Shown: positions 39,501 to 52,184, counted from the stretch's first letter. The stretch: 64,000 nt of DNA from Dirofilaria immitis (GCA_024305405.1 JAKNDB010000087.1:5644501-5708500), one strand, 5' to 3'. Notes: generated from the sequence alone by a model not told the origin. Numbers and translations: made by a program.

Positions 39501-40076
39501 ATAACCGTAAGTGACCTGCAAATCACAATGTTCATGTGTTGCGCTATTTGCATGGCAGAGGCAACGCAAGAAGTTTGCGCTGATTACATCTGTTATTGTA
39601 ATTATAGTATATGCTAGTTTATCAATAAATTAACTAATAGGTATTATAATATTGATAATTGTAAATTTGTTGAGAGATATTTACGAGTAATGTGAAAGAT
39701 ATTTTTAAATTAGAAAAGGGGAACCATTTTATGTTGGAGGTGTTATGCTTAGGTGATTTGTGATAGGCTTATTATGTCAGAAGTTGGACCATTCATTGCA
39801 GTAATCAATAAGTTTTTCCACTTTTCACTTTTTTTTTATCATAACATACTACAAAGTAAGGATGTTTTGCTTTATTAAATTTGATTTAAATATTTTAATT
39901 ACTTTTACATAAGTTGTAGCTAAGATGAATTAGAAATTTTTTGAATAGAATGGAAATAATGCTCAATAATTTCAGTTAGTCTACGAAAAGAACTTCTAAT
40001 AATTACTGGAGCTAATAATGGTACTAACAGTAATAGTGACGAAAAGTCGAAAAAAGCCCAAGCATTAATTCAGTGA
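36529..40076 (+). CDS. Single-pass membrane protein with Pro-rich cytoplasmic tail (5' end uncertain)
   Basis: Not recognised. Exons: about 36529 (or 36555)-36684, 37499-37661, 38714-38892, 38957-39031 (or -39013), 39127-39187, 39976-40076. The first block has a hydrophobic segment (SRSLTVILIFMPVLCCY) followed by the stop-transfer KRRRASS, so the rest should be cytoplasmic. The tail contains LGITLARLDEFENL, SRSPPPPRCLING, a Cys/Asn-rich middle, then the Pro-rich PSYAPPPLPVL and a polar end (LRKELLIITGANNG ... ALIQ, TGA). Junctions are phase-consistent except the exact end of exon 4. No ATG opens the first block, so at least one upstream exon, probably extracellular, is missing. The Pro-rich motif could recruit SH3 or WW proteins (inference). 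A poly(A) signal at 40189-40194 closes the unit. Confidence 0.52.
39359..39408. repeat. 22-bp near-perfect hairpin
   Basis: Arms 39359-39380 and 39387-39408 pair over 22 bases with one mismatch around a 6-base loop (CCAATA). It lies in the last intron (39188-39975) of the membrane-protein gene and overlaps the end of an antisense reading frame. Compact for a pre-miRNA, so function is open. Confidence 0.8.
39360..39635 (-). CDS. Antisense cysteine-rich reading frame, candidate secreted peptide exon
   Basis: An uninterrupted minus-strand frame inside an intron of the plus-strand membrane-protein gene. It contains eight cysteines within 41 residues: C-x-C-x9-C-x9-C-x6-C-x-C-x2-C-x5-C (LRCLCHANSATHEHC and SCSCGSCIQQPLC are the ends), then a polar tail to TAA at 39360. 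Such density is typical of disulfide-rich extracellular domains. The CxCGxC-x5-C end recalls the cystine-knot C terminus of glycoprotein-hormone beta-like proteins, but upstream spacings do not fit. There is no ATG; a start exon would have to lie upstream on the minus strand. Could be chance, so modest confidence. Confidence 0.3.
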
Positions 40077-40188
40077 ACTCTTTTGGCAGGTCTGATATTT
40101 CATTTTTACTGCTTATATAGATGTGATCGCTTTTAAACAGTAGCTCTCACCTTATTTTTATGCAGAAAGAAACTATATATCACAGCAG

Positions 40189-40194
40189 AATAAA
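40189..40194 (+). terminator. Poly(A) signal AATAAA between two plus-strand genes
   Basis: AATAAA 113 bases after the stop at 40076, followed 17 bases later by a GCTTAG acceptor and, at 40242, the ATG of the next gene. The spacing is that of a nematode operon junction. Confidence 0.45.
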
Positions 40195-40241
40195 GCACAT
40201 GATAAGCTTAGCCGAATATCATCGAATATATTACTGTCCAA

Positions 40242-41170
40242 ATGTCAAATACATTATATTACAGTCCGCAAGATTCATCGTTCAGTATGGGGTCACCTTT
40301 GGATACAAGTGCATCCATTAGTGATAGTTTTTGTATTGTTGATGAAGGAGAAATGAATTCTAAGGAAGAAGGAGAAATTCGCTCTCTTGAAACAGGTAAG
40401 TTTCCAGGAATTTAAAAAGAAAGGCTCGGTAATATGCACCACTAAAATAGGATGTGAAAATTAAAGTATAGGTTATTAAAGTGTCCTTTAATTCCATTAT
40501 ATTTTGAACTAAATTCAACTTCAATATTTAAATTTTAAGTCGAATTTAATTTCAGTTTGAAATTCGTTCAGGAATATATGATAAAAAGCAAAATTTTTCA
40601 AAAAGTAATTAGATAAAAATATATAGCACCAACTTCAAAAATATTTCAGGACTGCAGCCACGAATTGATATGCAAATCTATGGATTTTCTCCGCAGCTTG
40701 ATTGTTCAATATGTGAATCAGATTCGCAACAGAAATATGTTCTTCACCGGTAAAGCTGTTGAAAATTTTTCTTGTTTATTTATGTGCTTAAAAATTCAAA
40801 AATATATCAAATTATAAGGTGGAATTCAGGAATTCAGGTAAAGGACTTGAATAATAAAAAGTTATTGGTTTTGATCCTTGCTTAATTGATATTTGTTTGA
40901 AATGTGCAGCATCTTTATGCAGTAAAATTATAATTAAAATAAATGAAATATCATATTAGCAAAAAGTTAAGCATTAAAGTAATTCATTTTACTGGCAGAA
41001 TTAATTATTGAATTTTTAGAATAGAAGAAGAATCGGAACAAAATGCCGATATCGAAACGGCTGGTATGGTAACAAGCCGAACGCTCGATTCAATCAAATC
41101 AACTTTCTCGCATTCAAATCAAATAAATTCGCAATGCAATATTATTGTTTCGCATTCGATTTCTCAACAG
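40242..41170 (+). CDS. Ser/Gln-rich protein, unidentified (3 exons seen, 3' end open)
   Basis: Exons 40242-40395, 40650-40749 and 41030-adjacent 41020-41170 (start 41020) are all in phase with strong donors (GTAAGT, GTAAAG, GTAAAA). Start MSNTLYYSPQDSSFSMGSP. The protein is low-complexity, Ser/Glu/Gln-rich: SISDSFCIVDEGEMNSKEEG, DMQIYGFSPQLDCSICESDS, IEEESEQNADIE, SHSISQQ. The SFCIVDEG piece has the form of an LC3-interacting (F-x-x-V with acidic flank) motif, an inference only. After 41170 either the frame runs into a stop (VKY) or the exon splices on. A small in-phase block at about 41534-41564 is possible. The start lies 166 bases after the preceding stop, suggesting an operon. Confidence 0.58.
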
Positions 41171-43222
41171 GTAAAATACTAAACTCTGATCTTTTCGGTA
41201 ATTAAAGTTGCAAAGGAATCGAATAAATGTTTCGAAAATGATTTAACAACATTTTACATGTGTAAACTTTGGAAACCAAGGAATGAAATTAAGTTTGAAT
41301 TTTCCAGTATGTGAAATCAATACAAGGATTTGAATGATGTCCAAAAGCTATGAAGAATGAGTTTATTCTATTCATTTACAACAGATTTCAGTTTGAACCG
41401 ACGAATCATTCATAAATGCCTGAGCGAAAACGAATTATTATTATATCATTCATCTTAAACATTTTGATATATTTTCAAGAAATTAAAGTTGTTTTTTTGA
41501 AGTAGGATAATTTGAATAAAAATTATTCAGAGAGGGAATCACTATTCGAATTGTACATTCGGTATACATCCTGAGAAATGAAATTTTATCTGATGATCAG
41601 AAATACCTGGAATGGTACATAGCAATTGAATTATTTAACACTTATGGCGCATAACAATTTGTTATTTGCATAGATCTCAATGAAACTGAAGTGAGAAAAC
41701 GTTTTTCTAATAAACTACGCACTTCGAAATGGTTCTGAACAATAAAGTACTTCCATAAAATAAATTTATTCTCTTCTTATCGCTAAAAAGAAACTGAAAA
41801 ACTGCTCAAAGAATGATAGTGAAGTTTTTGCTACTTTACTGCTCGACAAATGATGATTGAAGTGATAAAAAGTGATTTTTGTTGCAAGATGATATTAAGC
41901 ATCATCTTGAATAATTAAATAATGGTTCTATGCGCACAAATAAATTAGAAAATGAGAAAAAATTTCGAAAAACTATGATGCAAATATTTCACAAATGTTT
42001 TCACTTAAAATAAAAATGTTAATAATACCATAGTCTTTATCCAATTTATAATTCGAGAACCATTGATTGAAATTTGCTGTTGTCAGAATGTCAATATTTA
42101 AATCTTAAAATCTGAACTAAAATTTGTGTCACCAGTTTAAAAATTGATAAAAGATGATAATGGATTGTGTTGATAAGTTATGATGATGTACACTGCTCGT
42201 CAAATATTTGAAATCAAGTTTCTTCTAAGGATTTATTATTTTAAGAATTTGTTCTTTAAAATTTGACCGATAAAAATAATGCTTTCCAATAAGTAAGCAA
42301 AAAGAAACAAAGAGAAAGATATCAAATGAAAATTTGAAAAATTGATCAGTTCATTCGTCCCTAAGATAAAAAACCATATAATTATGGTCATTGGCACTGA
42401 ACTAATGATTAAGTTTTGAATAGAGTGAATAATAAAAGAAACATAGATATGATATATTTTTATACGCATAAATCAAACAAGAAATAAACAAAGATTTTAT
42501 AAAGGAGAAGAAAGGAAGCAGAAAGAATATAAGCAGATTACAGCAATTTATTAAGTTTCATTGCTATGCCTTCTTTAAATAGATCGATGGAACCATTGGA
42601 ACATGCAAAGTTTTGAATTACTGTTTCAATCTACAGTTTTTTTGTTATCTTGAATATTCTAAAAATCAGAATATCACAAGGTGTATGTATGTATTTTACT
42701 TTCTTTCTAATCTAATTATTTCTTTTGTTTTGCCTATGGAATTTTAAATATTAATTGACAATTTACTTCAATTTTTATATAAACCAGAAGTTGATATCAT
42801 AAATTATTCTGAGCTCTGCTGAATAAAAAAATTAAAATAAATATTTATTTTTTTTTGAAGCTTTATTTCATTATCATATAACATAAATCAAAAAAGCACG
42901 AAAATTATATATTCTTCAGTAGCAAATAGTATCTTTTCGGAAATCCCACGAGTACTTAGAATAGGGCTGACGATTAGCCTTTCAGAATCGGTCATTTCTC
43001 TGAAACATTTGCTACTATTTTTAATAATGAAAAATGAAAGGAGATTGCATATATTGCAGAAGTTTTCTGCTCTGTGCAAAAACGACGTCATTTGTTTATA
43101 AGCCAGAATAAGTAGTATTTTGGGTGTGGTTGGATGTGTCTCTTCGAAATGTTATTATCAAAATTGCTGACTCTTTCTGGCAAGAATGTCCATATTTCCA
43201 ATACAGCATATGCCACATATAT
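41171..43222. other. Gene-poor region with one weak minus-strand frame
   Basis: Mostly AT-rich non-coding. On the minus strand a TTTCAG acceptor near 43000 is followed by AGAA and ATG (MTDSERLIVSPILSTRG, then ISEKILFATEE) running to a stop at 42888. It lies 170 bases downstream of the exon at 43223-43372 and may be a short gene or a false frame. Confidence 0.3.
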
Positions 43223-43372
43223 TCATTCAATACCACACGAGGAGGGTAGATTAGCGTAATAGCTTTCTCGAGCCTCTCGACGGTCCCATGGGTTTATAAA
43301 TCTGACCAACTGGATTGCTCGGTTTTGTGCAAGTGTATATTCTCCCTGCAACAAAGCCTCATCGAGAAAACT
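43223..43372 (-). CDS. Isolated terminal coding exon, unidentified
   Basis: Acceptor AATTTAG followed by an in-phase 49-codon frame and TGA at 43223-43225: SFLDEALLQGEYTLAQNRAI, QLVRFINPWDRREARES, YYANLPSSCGIE. The stretch is clearly less AT-rich than its surroundings and uses balanced codons, which argues for real coding. It is strongly charged with a helical look. I found no partner exon upstream (43.4-46.7 kb on the minus strand), so the gene is incomplete here. Not recognised. Confidence 0.5.
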   Translation of the reverse strand, partial: SFLDEALLQGEYTLAQNRAIQLVRFINPWDRREARESYYANLPSSCGIE

Positions 43373-46300
43373 CTAAATTCGAAGAACAGCTTATTAGAAG
43401 CAGCCTTTTAAAACGGTAAGTGCGACAGGAAACAGAATGTTAACTTTATTTGAGGACATTTCAGGGTGTGAAATAAATGATATTTGCTGAAGTTAATTCT
43501 ATCTCAGCTCGGTGCCTACCTATATTCATCAGAAAGCAAGCCTATGTGGTTGAGCATAATAAGAAAAATTCACTTATGCTCGTATTCTTCTTTTTCTTAG
43601 TTCTGTTTTGCTGAAAAGAAATAATTTTCTTACCGATTAAACTAACCATACACTCAAAATCCATCAGTATGCTCATCTTCTCCTTTTAGATGTCCTTTTA
43701 ATCTAAAATGAATTTACTATCCTCCCACTTTAAGGCTTTTTAAATTTTCTCCTATTTGTTACATTGTATTTGCCACATTTTTATCAAAAAAATTTGAATT
43801 GAAAATTTACGAGTTTCATTCAATTATTATATAAATAGTATAGCATTAAACTAATTATGCTCGTTAGAAACACTTAAAACAGATGAAGCTAAAATAATTT
43901 TAATTTATGCATGATGGAAATTTAATTTTATAAAATAATACTTTCAGTTTTTGTTTTCTACTTAAACGATTTTTGATCACCTCATCGAATTTTCGAATCA
44001 AAAACATCAATATTGGCTTCCGTTCTTCGTATCCATATTATTTACATACATGCTAACTAATATCTACATTCTGCGTTTCAAAATTAGGAACGTAGACTAA
44101 GAAAGCTATTTTACCAATTCTTTAATTATTATTGAAACTTGAACAGATTTATGAAATTTAGGTCAAATTAATTAATACTTCGTTCATATCACAAAACCTT
44201 TTACTGGGCTTATTATTAGATTTCTTAGATTTGAGTCTAATATCTCATCAATCTTATTCTATTCATCCTAAATATCTGAGGGTAAACAAATTTCTAGAAG
44301 CATTTAAAAGCTGTCTTTTAAGATATAAGTATCTTTAGCGATGGGTGGAGGATTCTGGAAATTGGTCTTCAGAGTTTTCAGTTTAATGCTAATTCTCTGA
44401 TCAGATTATTCGATCGGGAAGTAGAGTTGTTTGTTTGAGATGCATGAATGAAGCTTAGAAGGCTGACATAAATTTAATGAGTAATCATCACACACAAGAA
44501 AAGCAAGCTCCCGAAGATTTGATTTCTCTTCCTAACGAGGCCACTCCAGATTAAATTCTTTCTTTATTTGATATTATTTTGCATATTAATAGCAGAATCA
44601 ATAACGATTTATTAGAAAATCCATTATAGTGGCACTGTGTTTAAAAGTATGTGTACTAGGTTGCATATCGATATCAACAATATATTTATGATAGTGCCAA
44701 TCATTTCTAACATCTGCGACTATAATAATATAAATTTTAGATTACCGTCAATTCAAATGATAAGAGATATTGAACAGAGGACCGTCTTAGCTAAAATTTC
44801 ATTGTGGCAGAAATGCATTATCTAACGAAGTTTTATGAGGCAATTTGATAAAAATGCTTAAAAGTAAATTTTGACCAAAAGTTAATGATAATTTTCTTAG
44901 AAATAATATGGAAAAAACAAAAGCGAATTTAACAATTGTTGGAAATCATAGCAAAAAGTAAATAAAACGTTTTTTTGAACGAAATAAAATTTCTTGAAAA
45001 CATTTCCGCTTTTTTCTTTTCATCTTAGAAAAGTAGAAAAACAAACAACATGCTATCAAATACTTGATGTTTCTTTTTTTTTAACCGTTCGGAATTCGAT
45101 TTATTACTTCAATATAAGATTCTTTTTCAGAAAATAAATTTTTGTTTTTCAAAATTAATTTTGTATCACAATAATTACTTTTATCATAAATCTTTAAGCT
45201 AAGTTTTCTTTTCTTAAATCTTTTTAAAAAATAAAAAATATTATTTTCAAAGAGAAACTCAGTTTGGATTTTTCTCATTTAGGCAGTTGAAAGAATTTTG
45301 ATGAAGAATTTTTCAGAACCATTTTTCCGAATCTACATTGCTAAAATACTTTATTAAATTTTGTGAAAATCGATAAAGTTTTTCATAAGAGAGGAGTGAC
45401 GAGGCTTAAACTTCACTGATTCAACAAGAACAATTAAAACTTCTTTTCTGACTTTCATAAAATTTTGATATGAAAGTTTCTTCGAATTTTTATCAAAAAT
45501 TCATAATAAATATAGGCGTAAAATATTTAAAGGCGAGACGCTATAGAAAGAATAAAAAGTCATTTTGCAAAAAATCTCAAAAATATTCTCAATCTTCTAT
45601 TGCAAATCTTTTTTACTGAAAAATAATGCACTTATAAATATCATACTATTCCGAAGCTTTTTCATTAGTTATATAAGCTAAAAATGATGAGGAAAGTTCT
45701 CATATAGAAAGAAAAGTCTTAGACTACTTATGAATTTATTACAAAAATAGAACAGTTGTTTATTTTTATTTCTAAACTAGCAATTTCTGATAAGAACCAG
45801 TGCAAAAATAATTATAGATCCTGTGCATTCAAAAGATAATAATAATATTTGATAACATTTTTTTTTAAATTAAAAAAATTTCTTTAAAAAACTCTTTTGG
45901 AATTATGAAGTTATCATATTTTCTTATTATTTTCTATCAGTAATTTTACCGTATAACTCAATATATTAATAACAAGTAAAATAATTTATATGAATCTGCT
46001 AAAACCGACTCAGCATATAAGCAACTGAATGAAAGCTTTCTAATGATCTATCAGAATCTTAAGTTCGTCAAAACAAAGATTGATCACTTTTGCTGTTTAT
46101 TTTTTGCTTAGATTTATTGATCGGAAACTCGATAGCTTTACAACACTTTTGCTAAAAACTACAAACAGTGCTGCTCACAGTCTTTTGCCTGAACAAATTA
46201 TATTAATCAATAATTTTAATATGTCATAATTATGGTCTGTTCTTATTATTATGTTGGGAATCAGAAGTTTAAAAAATTAACTGACTAAAAATATTTTACA

Positions 46301-46766
46301 TTACGTGAACTTGATTTATACACTTATAAATTAAGTTGGATATTTTAATTCGAAGTTAATTAAGGTAAGATAGATTTTGCACATAATATATACATCCTAT
46401 TATCAGATAGAATTTCTTATGATATGGTTTATAATTGTCTTTAGTTTTCGTTGAAATATCGATTTACTATAGTTATTGTTTGTTAGATTATAAGCAGTTC
46501 TTATGTATCCTAATTTATTTATTTATTTTTTTAATTCGAAGAGTAAGATTATGAGATCAATAAGAAGTTGAATGTGAGTTATAAATACTTATATTATAGA
46601 TATTGCTATTAAATATTAGCAATCTATAAATTTTAGACTTTCGAATCATTCCAGAAGCGCTATTCATTCATCATCAATAGAAAACGTGGATATGATCCGT
46701 ATATTCATTAATTCAATTGAAGCGCTTCTATAATGAAAAGCGCGTCGATTATAAGATTTCTTTAAA
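43373..46766. other. Gene-poor AT-rich region
   Basis: Should contain upstream exons of the minus-strand exon at 43223-43372 if that gene is real, but I could not identify any. No RNA gene or clear repeat seen. Confidence 0.35.
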
Positions 46767-49700
46767 ATGTTAATCTTTTGAAGTCATCAACACCACGGCG
46801 TAAAATTATCCGACCTATTGCGGTAATACTATTTATGTTGATTGTGGCATTAGCAGTGACTGATATTTCATGGGCTCGAAAGCAAAAACGAAAACCTTGG
46901 TGAGCATTTTGAAATGTATAATTTTACTCTCTAATCAGGTTTCTAAAAATAAGGTTTAAGAATTACTCTATAGTTATTTCAAAATAACTACAACACTTGC
47001 TATCTTCTTTGTTAGATTCAGTTTGATAAACTGAATTAAATCGGATTCATTTAACGAATGGATTCATTCATTATTCTTTAGCAAACGAATGGCCTTCAAC
47101 AGACACACAACAAATTATCGTTCATGGAGGGAACAGATGACTGTTTGCGAATTACTTGATAACTACGACCCTACAGTGCGGCCTTCCGGAAAATGCCTAA
47201 TAATGATGAAAGTAAGTTCTTCCATCTCTTAATTATGATTTAAATATATAATTGAGATTTTTATAATTTTAATATTAAGAATTTTGACGCTACTGGAAGG
47301 AATTAAAATGCATTCTAGAAGGACCAGTAATTGTGTGGACGAGCTTGGAAATTCGTTCTATTGGTGCTATTAGTGAACGAAATATGGTAATTTATCAATT
47401 TAAATATCTTTGTTCAATTGAAATGTTAAGCCTATTGTTTGGAATAGTTAAATTATCGCCATAATATGAGCATTTTTAAAAATCTTCTTTTAATCAATTT
47501 GAATTTAACGAAACGCGTTGCATTTTGATTCATTTCAGTACTTTGTAATATACATTTCAAGATACTTAAGGATTTCTAATTTTTCAGCAGTAGTCATAAA
47601 TCGAATCAAATTCTCTCTTCCTTTTTCATACACAAACATATGAAATATTAATTTTTTATAGGAATTTGTTGCACAATTTCGCTTTCAACAAGAATGGTTT
47701 GATGATCGACTTCGATATACGGATCACAGTGATTTTCGTAACTTTGATTTTATTCATGTTGCTCGTGATCAGGTACTTTGGATTCCAGATACATTTTTCC
47801 AGAATGAACGGAATGGATGGTATCATATGCTGGATCAGGTTAATTAATTATAATCTATTAGCAAATTATTACTTACTTTTCAATCTATCTCTGTTTTATC
47901 TCTATTTTCATTTCTTAAAAAAATTCAGTTTCAAAAACAAAACGCTTCGAATTATTTTATTTTTCATTTCCTCCAATAATGTCATCTTCCTGCTAATTTA
48001 AAAATTCATTAAATAATATTACTTCCAGGAAAACAAATTTATCAAATTACGCTCTGATGGAAAAGTCATTTACAATCGCAGGTTATGATACATTTTTGAA
48101 AGATCTAATATATGCAATCATTAATACCTCGCAACGAAATTTTTTCTTCTATTAAAAATTGATATTATTCGAAAAGTATAGATGAATGCATTACAGATTA
48201 ACATTGATATTGGCATGTCAAATGAATCTGATTCGGTATCCCATGGATGTTCAAGAGTGCCTTATCGATTTTGCTAGTTGTGCGTATTTTAGTAATAAGA
48301 AATCAAATAATATTATTAATTTAATCTTATTCTTATCTATTTAAAAGGATTATAAGGAAATTTTCATAGATGCTTATACAACAAGTGATATCATCTACAA
48401 ATGGGATCGTATAGCAATAACAATTGATAAGGATGCCAAAAATGCTCTGCCAAATTTCCGAATCAGTGCCTTTGAAAATAAATCCTGTGATAGTATCACA
48501 AATACAGGTAATTTCTTCATCATTGCTAACATATGTAATATATTTATATTCTGAACATATTTGCCAGCAAGCATTCAAATTTCATAATAAATACTTTAAC
48601 TAAATACTTCCCTTTCTTATATATAACTGTTACTAAATTTATTAGGCTACTTAACTTTCTCGTCTGCATCCTTAATATTTTTGGCTAAATTTTTAGCTTA
48701 GGAATTATACCATTGGTTATGGGAATAGATTAACGAATATTTCTAAACCAACAATGCATGTCTTTGTGGCCAATTTAATTACAAAATTCCCAAAGTGAAA
48801 TCCTTTAACAAAAATTTCAGGGACATACAGCTGTCTTCGGGTGGAACTTAGGCTCAGTCGTGTCTTCTCATTCTTTCTCCTTCAACTTTACATTCCATCA
48901 ACAATGCTGGTTGGAGTGTCTTGGGTATCATATTGGATTGACTGGAAAAGTACTGCTGCACGCGTGCCTCTTGCAATTGTTACCTTGCTAACCATGATCA
49001 CCCAATCACACGGTCATTTTGTGTCACTTGTTGCATCAGTGACTTGCATTTTTAATTTTGAACCATTCTCTTCATTCAATTTACTTTTTACCAACAAAAA
49101 TACTTCTAATCGATCATTTCTACAATGTCATCACTTTCTCGTCAATTTTATCATATTTTCGACAAATATGACCTTGCAAATGATAAGTTCAATAATAAAA
49201 TTGAAAAATAATAATAATAATAATTCTTCCCATCGGAACGTTGAAATTTCAAATTCATATAAAGAGATAGTAAAAAGAAAAGTAATTAGACAAACTGATC
49301 ATTAAGCACAAATCAAATGACTGATAATGATAATTCTCTTACAATATCCAATAGGATATTCTTATTCTTATATATATTTTTTTCACTATATTAATTAATG
49401 CTGCAATATCTTCATAAGGATTAAATTGTAGTCAGCTATTTCTTTGAAAAATGAACTTACGAAGTCAGATAGCTTAAATATTTTTATTCCACTTTTTCTT
49501 TTTTCAATCTTTTAAATTAGATATTTTTATCATATTGAAAGCTTTTAAAAAATTGTTAGCTGAAAATTATAATGCTTCACAAAAATTTTTTGCTTTTTGT
49601 ACGGCAATGTGTATTTCAATACTTTCTCGCAGTGAATTACTTACTATCTGTTTGACGGAAAGATTTTTTTCTCAAGATCATCATTTTTTCCTATTGCAGA

Positions 49701-52184
49701 ACGAAGTAGATAGTGCTGAACAGTGCTAGAAATACTAATTTATTTATTCGAAACTTTTTCTTTGCTTATTTATTTTCACTGCTAGTTGTTAGACACAAAT
49801 GCTTTATTAAAAAGTAGACATTTACAAATCTTTAACTGTAACAGCAAGATAAATAACCTTGAGCGAAATTGAATTATTTTATACTGGCCAATCCAGTTGC
49901 TGGGAGAAATCGTAGCTTAGATTATATTCTGCTAAATTCGTAAAATTTGCTATTACAATAATAACAGAGCATATATTATTCCAAAATTTTGGTTTAATTA
50001 TTAGGACTAAATCAAAATTATTGATATTGCAGTATGACTTATTTAATTTAAGGAAATATGAAAGAGAAATGACGCATTTCGTTTAACAAAGGATGAAGTT
50101 CAATGTACATAAATCTTTCCTTTAAATAATAGTTGTGATTAAGTATCGGAAGACAAACAAAAAAATCTCGCTAATTGTGATATTCCTCTTATTTGAATAA
50201 TACACTATAAGGATTTTTCATCCTATTATTATAAACATAAGAAAAGTTGCAATAATTCGTCTCTGCAAATGTACTTTTTGAAAGTTGACACTTGAACACT
50301 AGAACTAAAATTATAATTTCAGTTTGCTAAAAATTCAGCTATTGAAAGACGACAGTTACTATTTTCGTTTTCAGCAATCAATTCGAATCTACCTCCCGTG
50401 AGTTATACCAAAGCAATAGACATATGGATCGGAGCTTGCGTCGGTTCGTATTGTAATTTTACCATTTTAAATCTTTTCATTTATTTTATCGATTGGAATT
50501 AATAAAGCAGATTAGTATTTAAAATAAGCAATGTAATTCGGTTTTAATGAAATTTCAGTATTTATATTCGCGTCACTGATCGAATATGCAGTTGTGAATT
50601 ATGTAGGAATTTTCGATGAACATCGGTATTAAATTTATGCTATTGAAATATTTCAAAACTATAACTTCTTAGTTTATTATCCAAAACCGTGAAAACCATC
50701 AATCAACATTTAACTTTATAAACTTTAAACTAATAAGAATAATTTTATTTCAGAACATTCCACTGTTACATCTCATCTTCTGGATACATTGAAAATCTAA
50801 TAAAAATTAATATTCACGCAAAGTGACGAATCAAAATTTCTCTTTGAAATTAAAACAAAGCATGAAAAATAAAATGTTCCTCTATCTTCCACATTTTAGT
50901 GCTTTTTCTACTTTTTTGAGATTTTCATCCGACTAATTTTAGTACCAAAAAAACTAATCATAGAAAATAAAGAAATAGGAAAATACAATGTCGAATTTAA
51001 TTTTTATTTTTCTCGAAAATTATGACGAAGAGGTAATCAATTTTATGAGTTAAATAACAATTGTATATTTGTATTTATAATTTTTTACAATCGTTTGTCA
51101 AAAACTAAATCGTTTTCGACATGATTTTGAACATTTTAGATTTCATTTAATTTATCTGTTTTTAAGAGAAGTGCGAACGATGACATCTAATCAAACACGT
51201 CTCACCAATGTTGTCGAAAATGGCCTTTTGTTCAATCCCATTGAAGGTATTGCTACTTCGCCTACATCCTGTTTAAACAGTCCCGAGAAGAAGGTATTAT
51301 CTTTTGTGCAATTATAAATATTTTTATGCAAATTTTTCACTTCATCCATATGAAACGCATTATTATAATCATCCTTTCAATGACAATAACTAAGTGCTTC
51401 ACTAAGGATCAATAAAGAAAATTTGCTATTATTTTTAGAGCTTATTGCGACGCAGACGGAATCAAAGTTTTGAATTGATTGAAAAAATGAACATGAATTC
51501 CTGGATTTTAATCCAACTCACATGATAAATAATGCGGATCCTATTTGGACATTTCAGGTTATTCCTATCCATTCTTGCACATTTTCTAATAAAATTTTGT
51601 CAATGAAATCGAAATCTCTGACCCTAAAAGAAATTATAAATTATCATTAGTAATAAAATGAAAAGTGCAATAGATAGAGATTCGGAAAAAACAAAAAAAA
51701 ATAAAATTCTGAATTCTAATTTTCTAGGACGTATCAGACCTAATATGTATCGGACAAAAAAACGCGTTGAACTGGTACGTTGGTGCAATTTATTATCTTC
51801 ACGTGAACGAGCAGAAAGGATTGATATAATGGCCAGGTTCTACGTTGATAATTTGTTAAATTTTTAAAAATCAATTCAATTTATGAGAGAAAGAGATTCA
51901 TTTTAAGCATGGACTGGATAGAAGTAGTGATGTATAGTAATGATAGCAATTATCATTTTGATATAAAAATTATATACTACATATATATATCCATATAACC
52001 ATTGTCTTGCACATTCCCAATAAATCATAATTTTGGTTTCTCAAATACGCAATTATTTTTGGCAATAAAATATCCAAATTTGATATAAAAACGAATGTTT
52101 TATTTCAGGCTGATTTTTCCAATAGCATTTATTCTATTCAATTTTGCATACTGGAGCATATATTTGGGTGAAATGGAAGAGTGA
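46767..52184 (+). CDS. Cys-loop ligand-gated chloride channel subunit, GluCl-like
   Basis: Pentameric neurotransmitter-gated channel subunit. Exons: 46767-46899, 47082-47211, 47319-47386, 47662-47838, 48029-48081, 48197-48279, 48370-48507, 48821-49012, 50375-50443, 50559-50625, 51167-51293, 51439-51557, 51728-51836, 52109-52184, about 514 residues. Features in order: signal/anchor segment ([17 protein letters not shown]), [39 protein letters not shown], Cys-loop C-x13-C ([13 protein letters not shown] between the Cys), second Cys pair as in GluCl/GlyR (KSCDSI ... TYSC), M1, M2 ([16 protein letters not shown]), [18 protein letters not shown]3 ([21 protein letters not shown]), loop, M4 ([20 protein letters not shown]). 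The usual anion-channel PAR before M2 is AAR. Frame needs an added T at 46776-46779 (links the only ATG), an A at 51482-51487, and one base at the starts of exons 3 and 13. Confidence 0.92.

Noticed and set aside
48333..48578. 81-codon minus-strand frame
   Set aside because: Antisense to channel exon 7, which carries the conserved Cys-loop family sequence.
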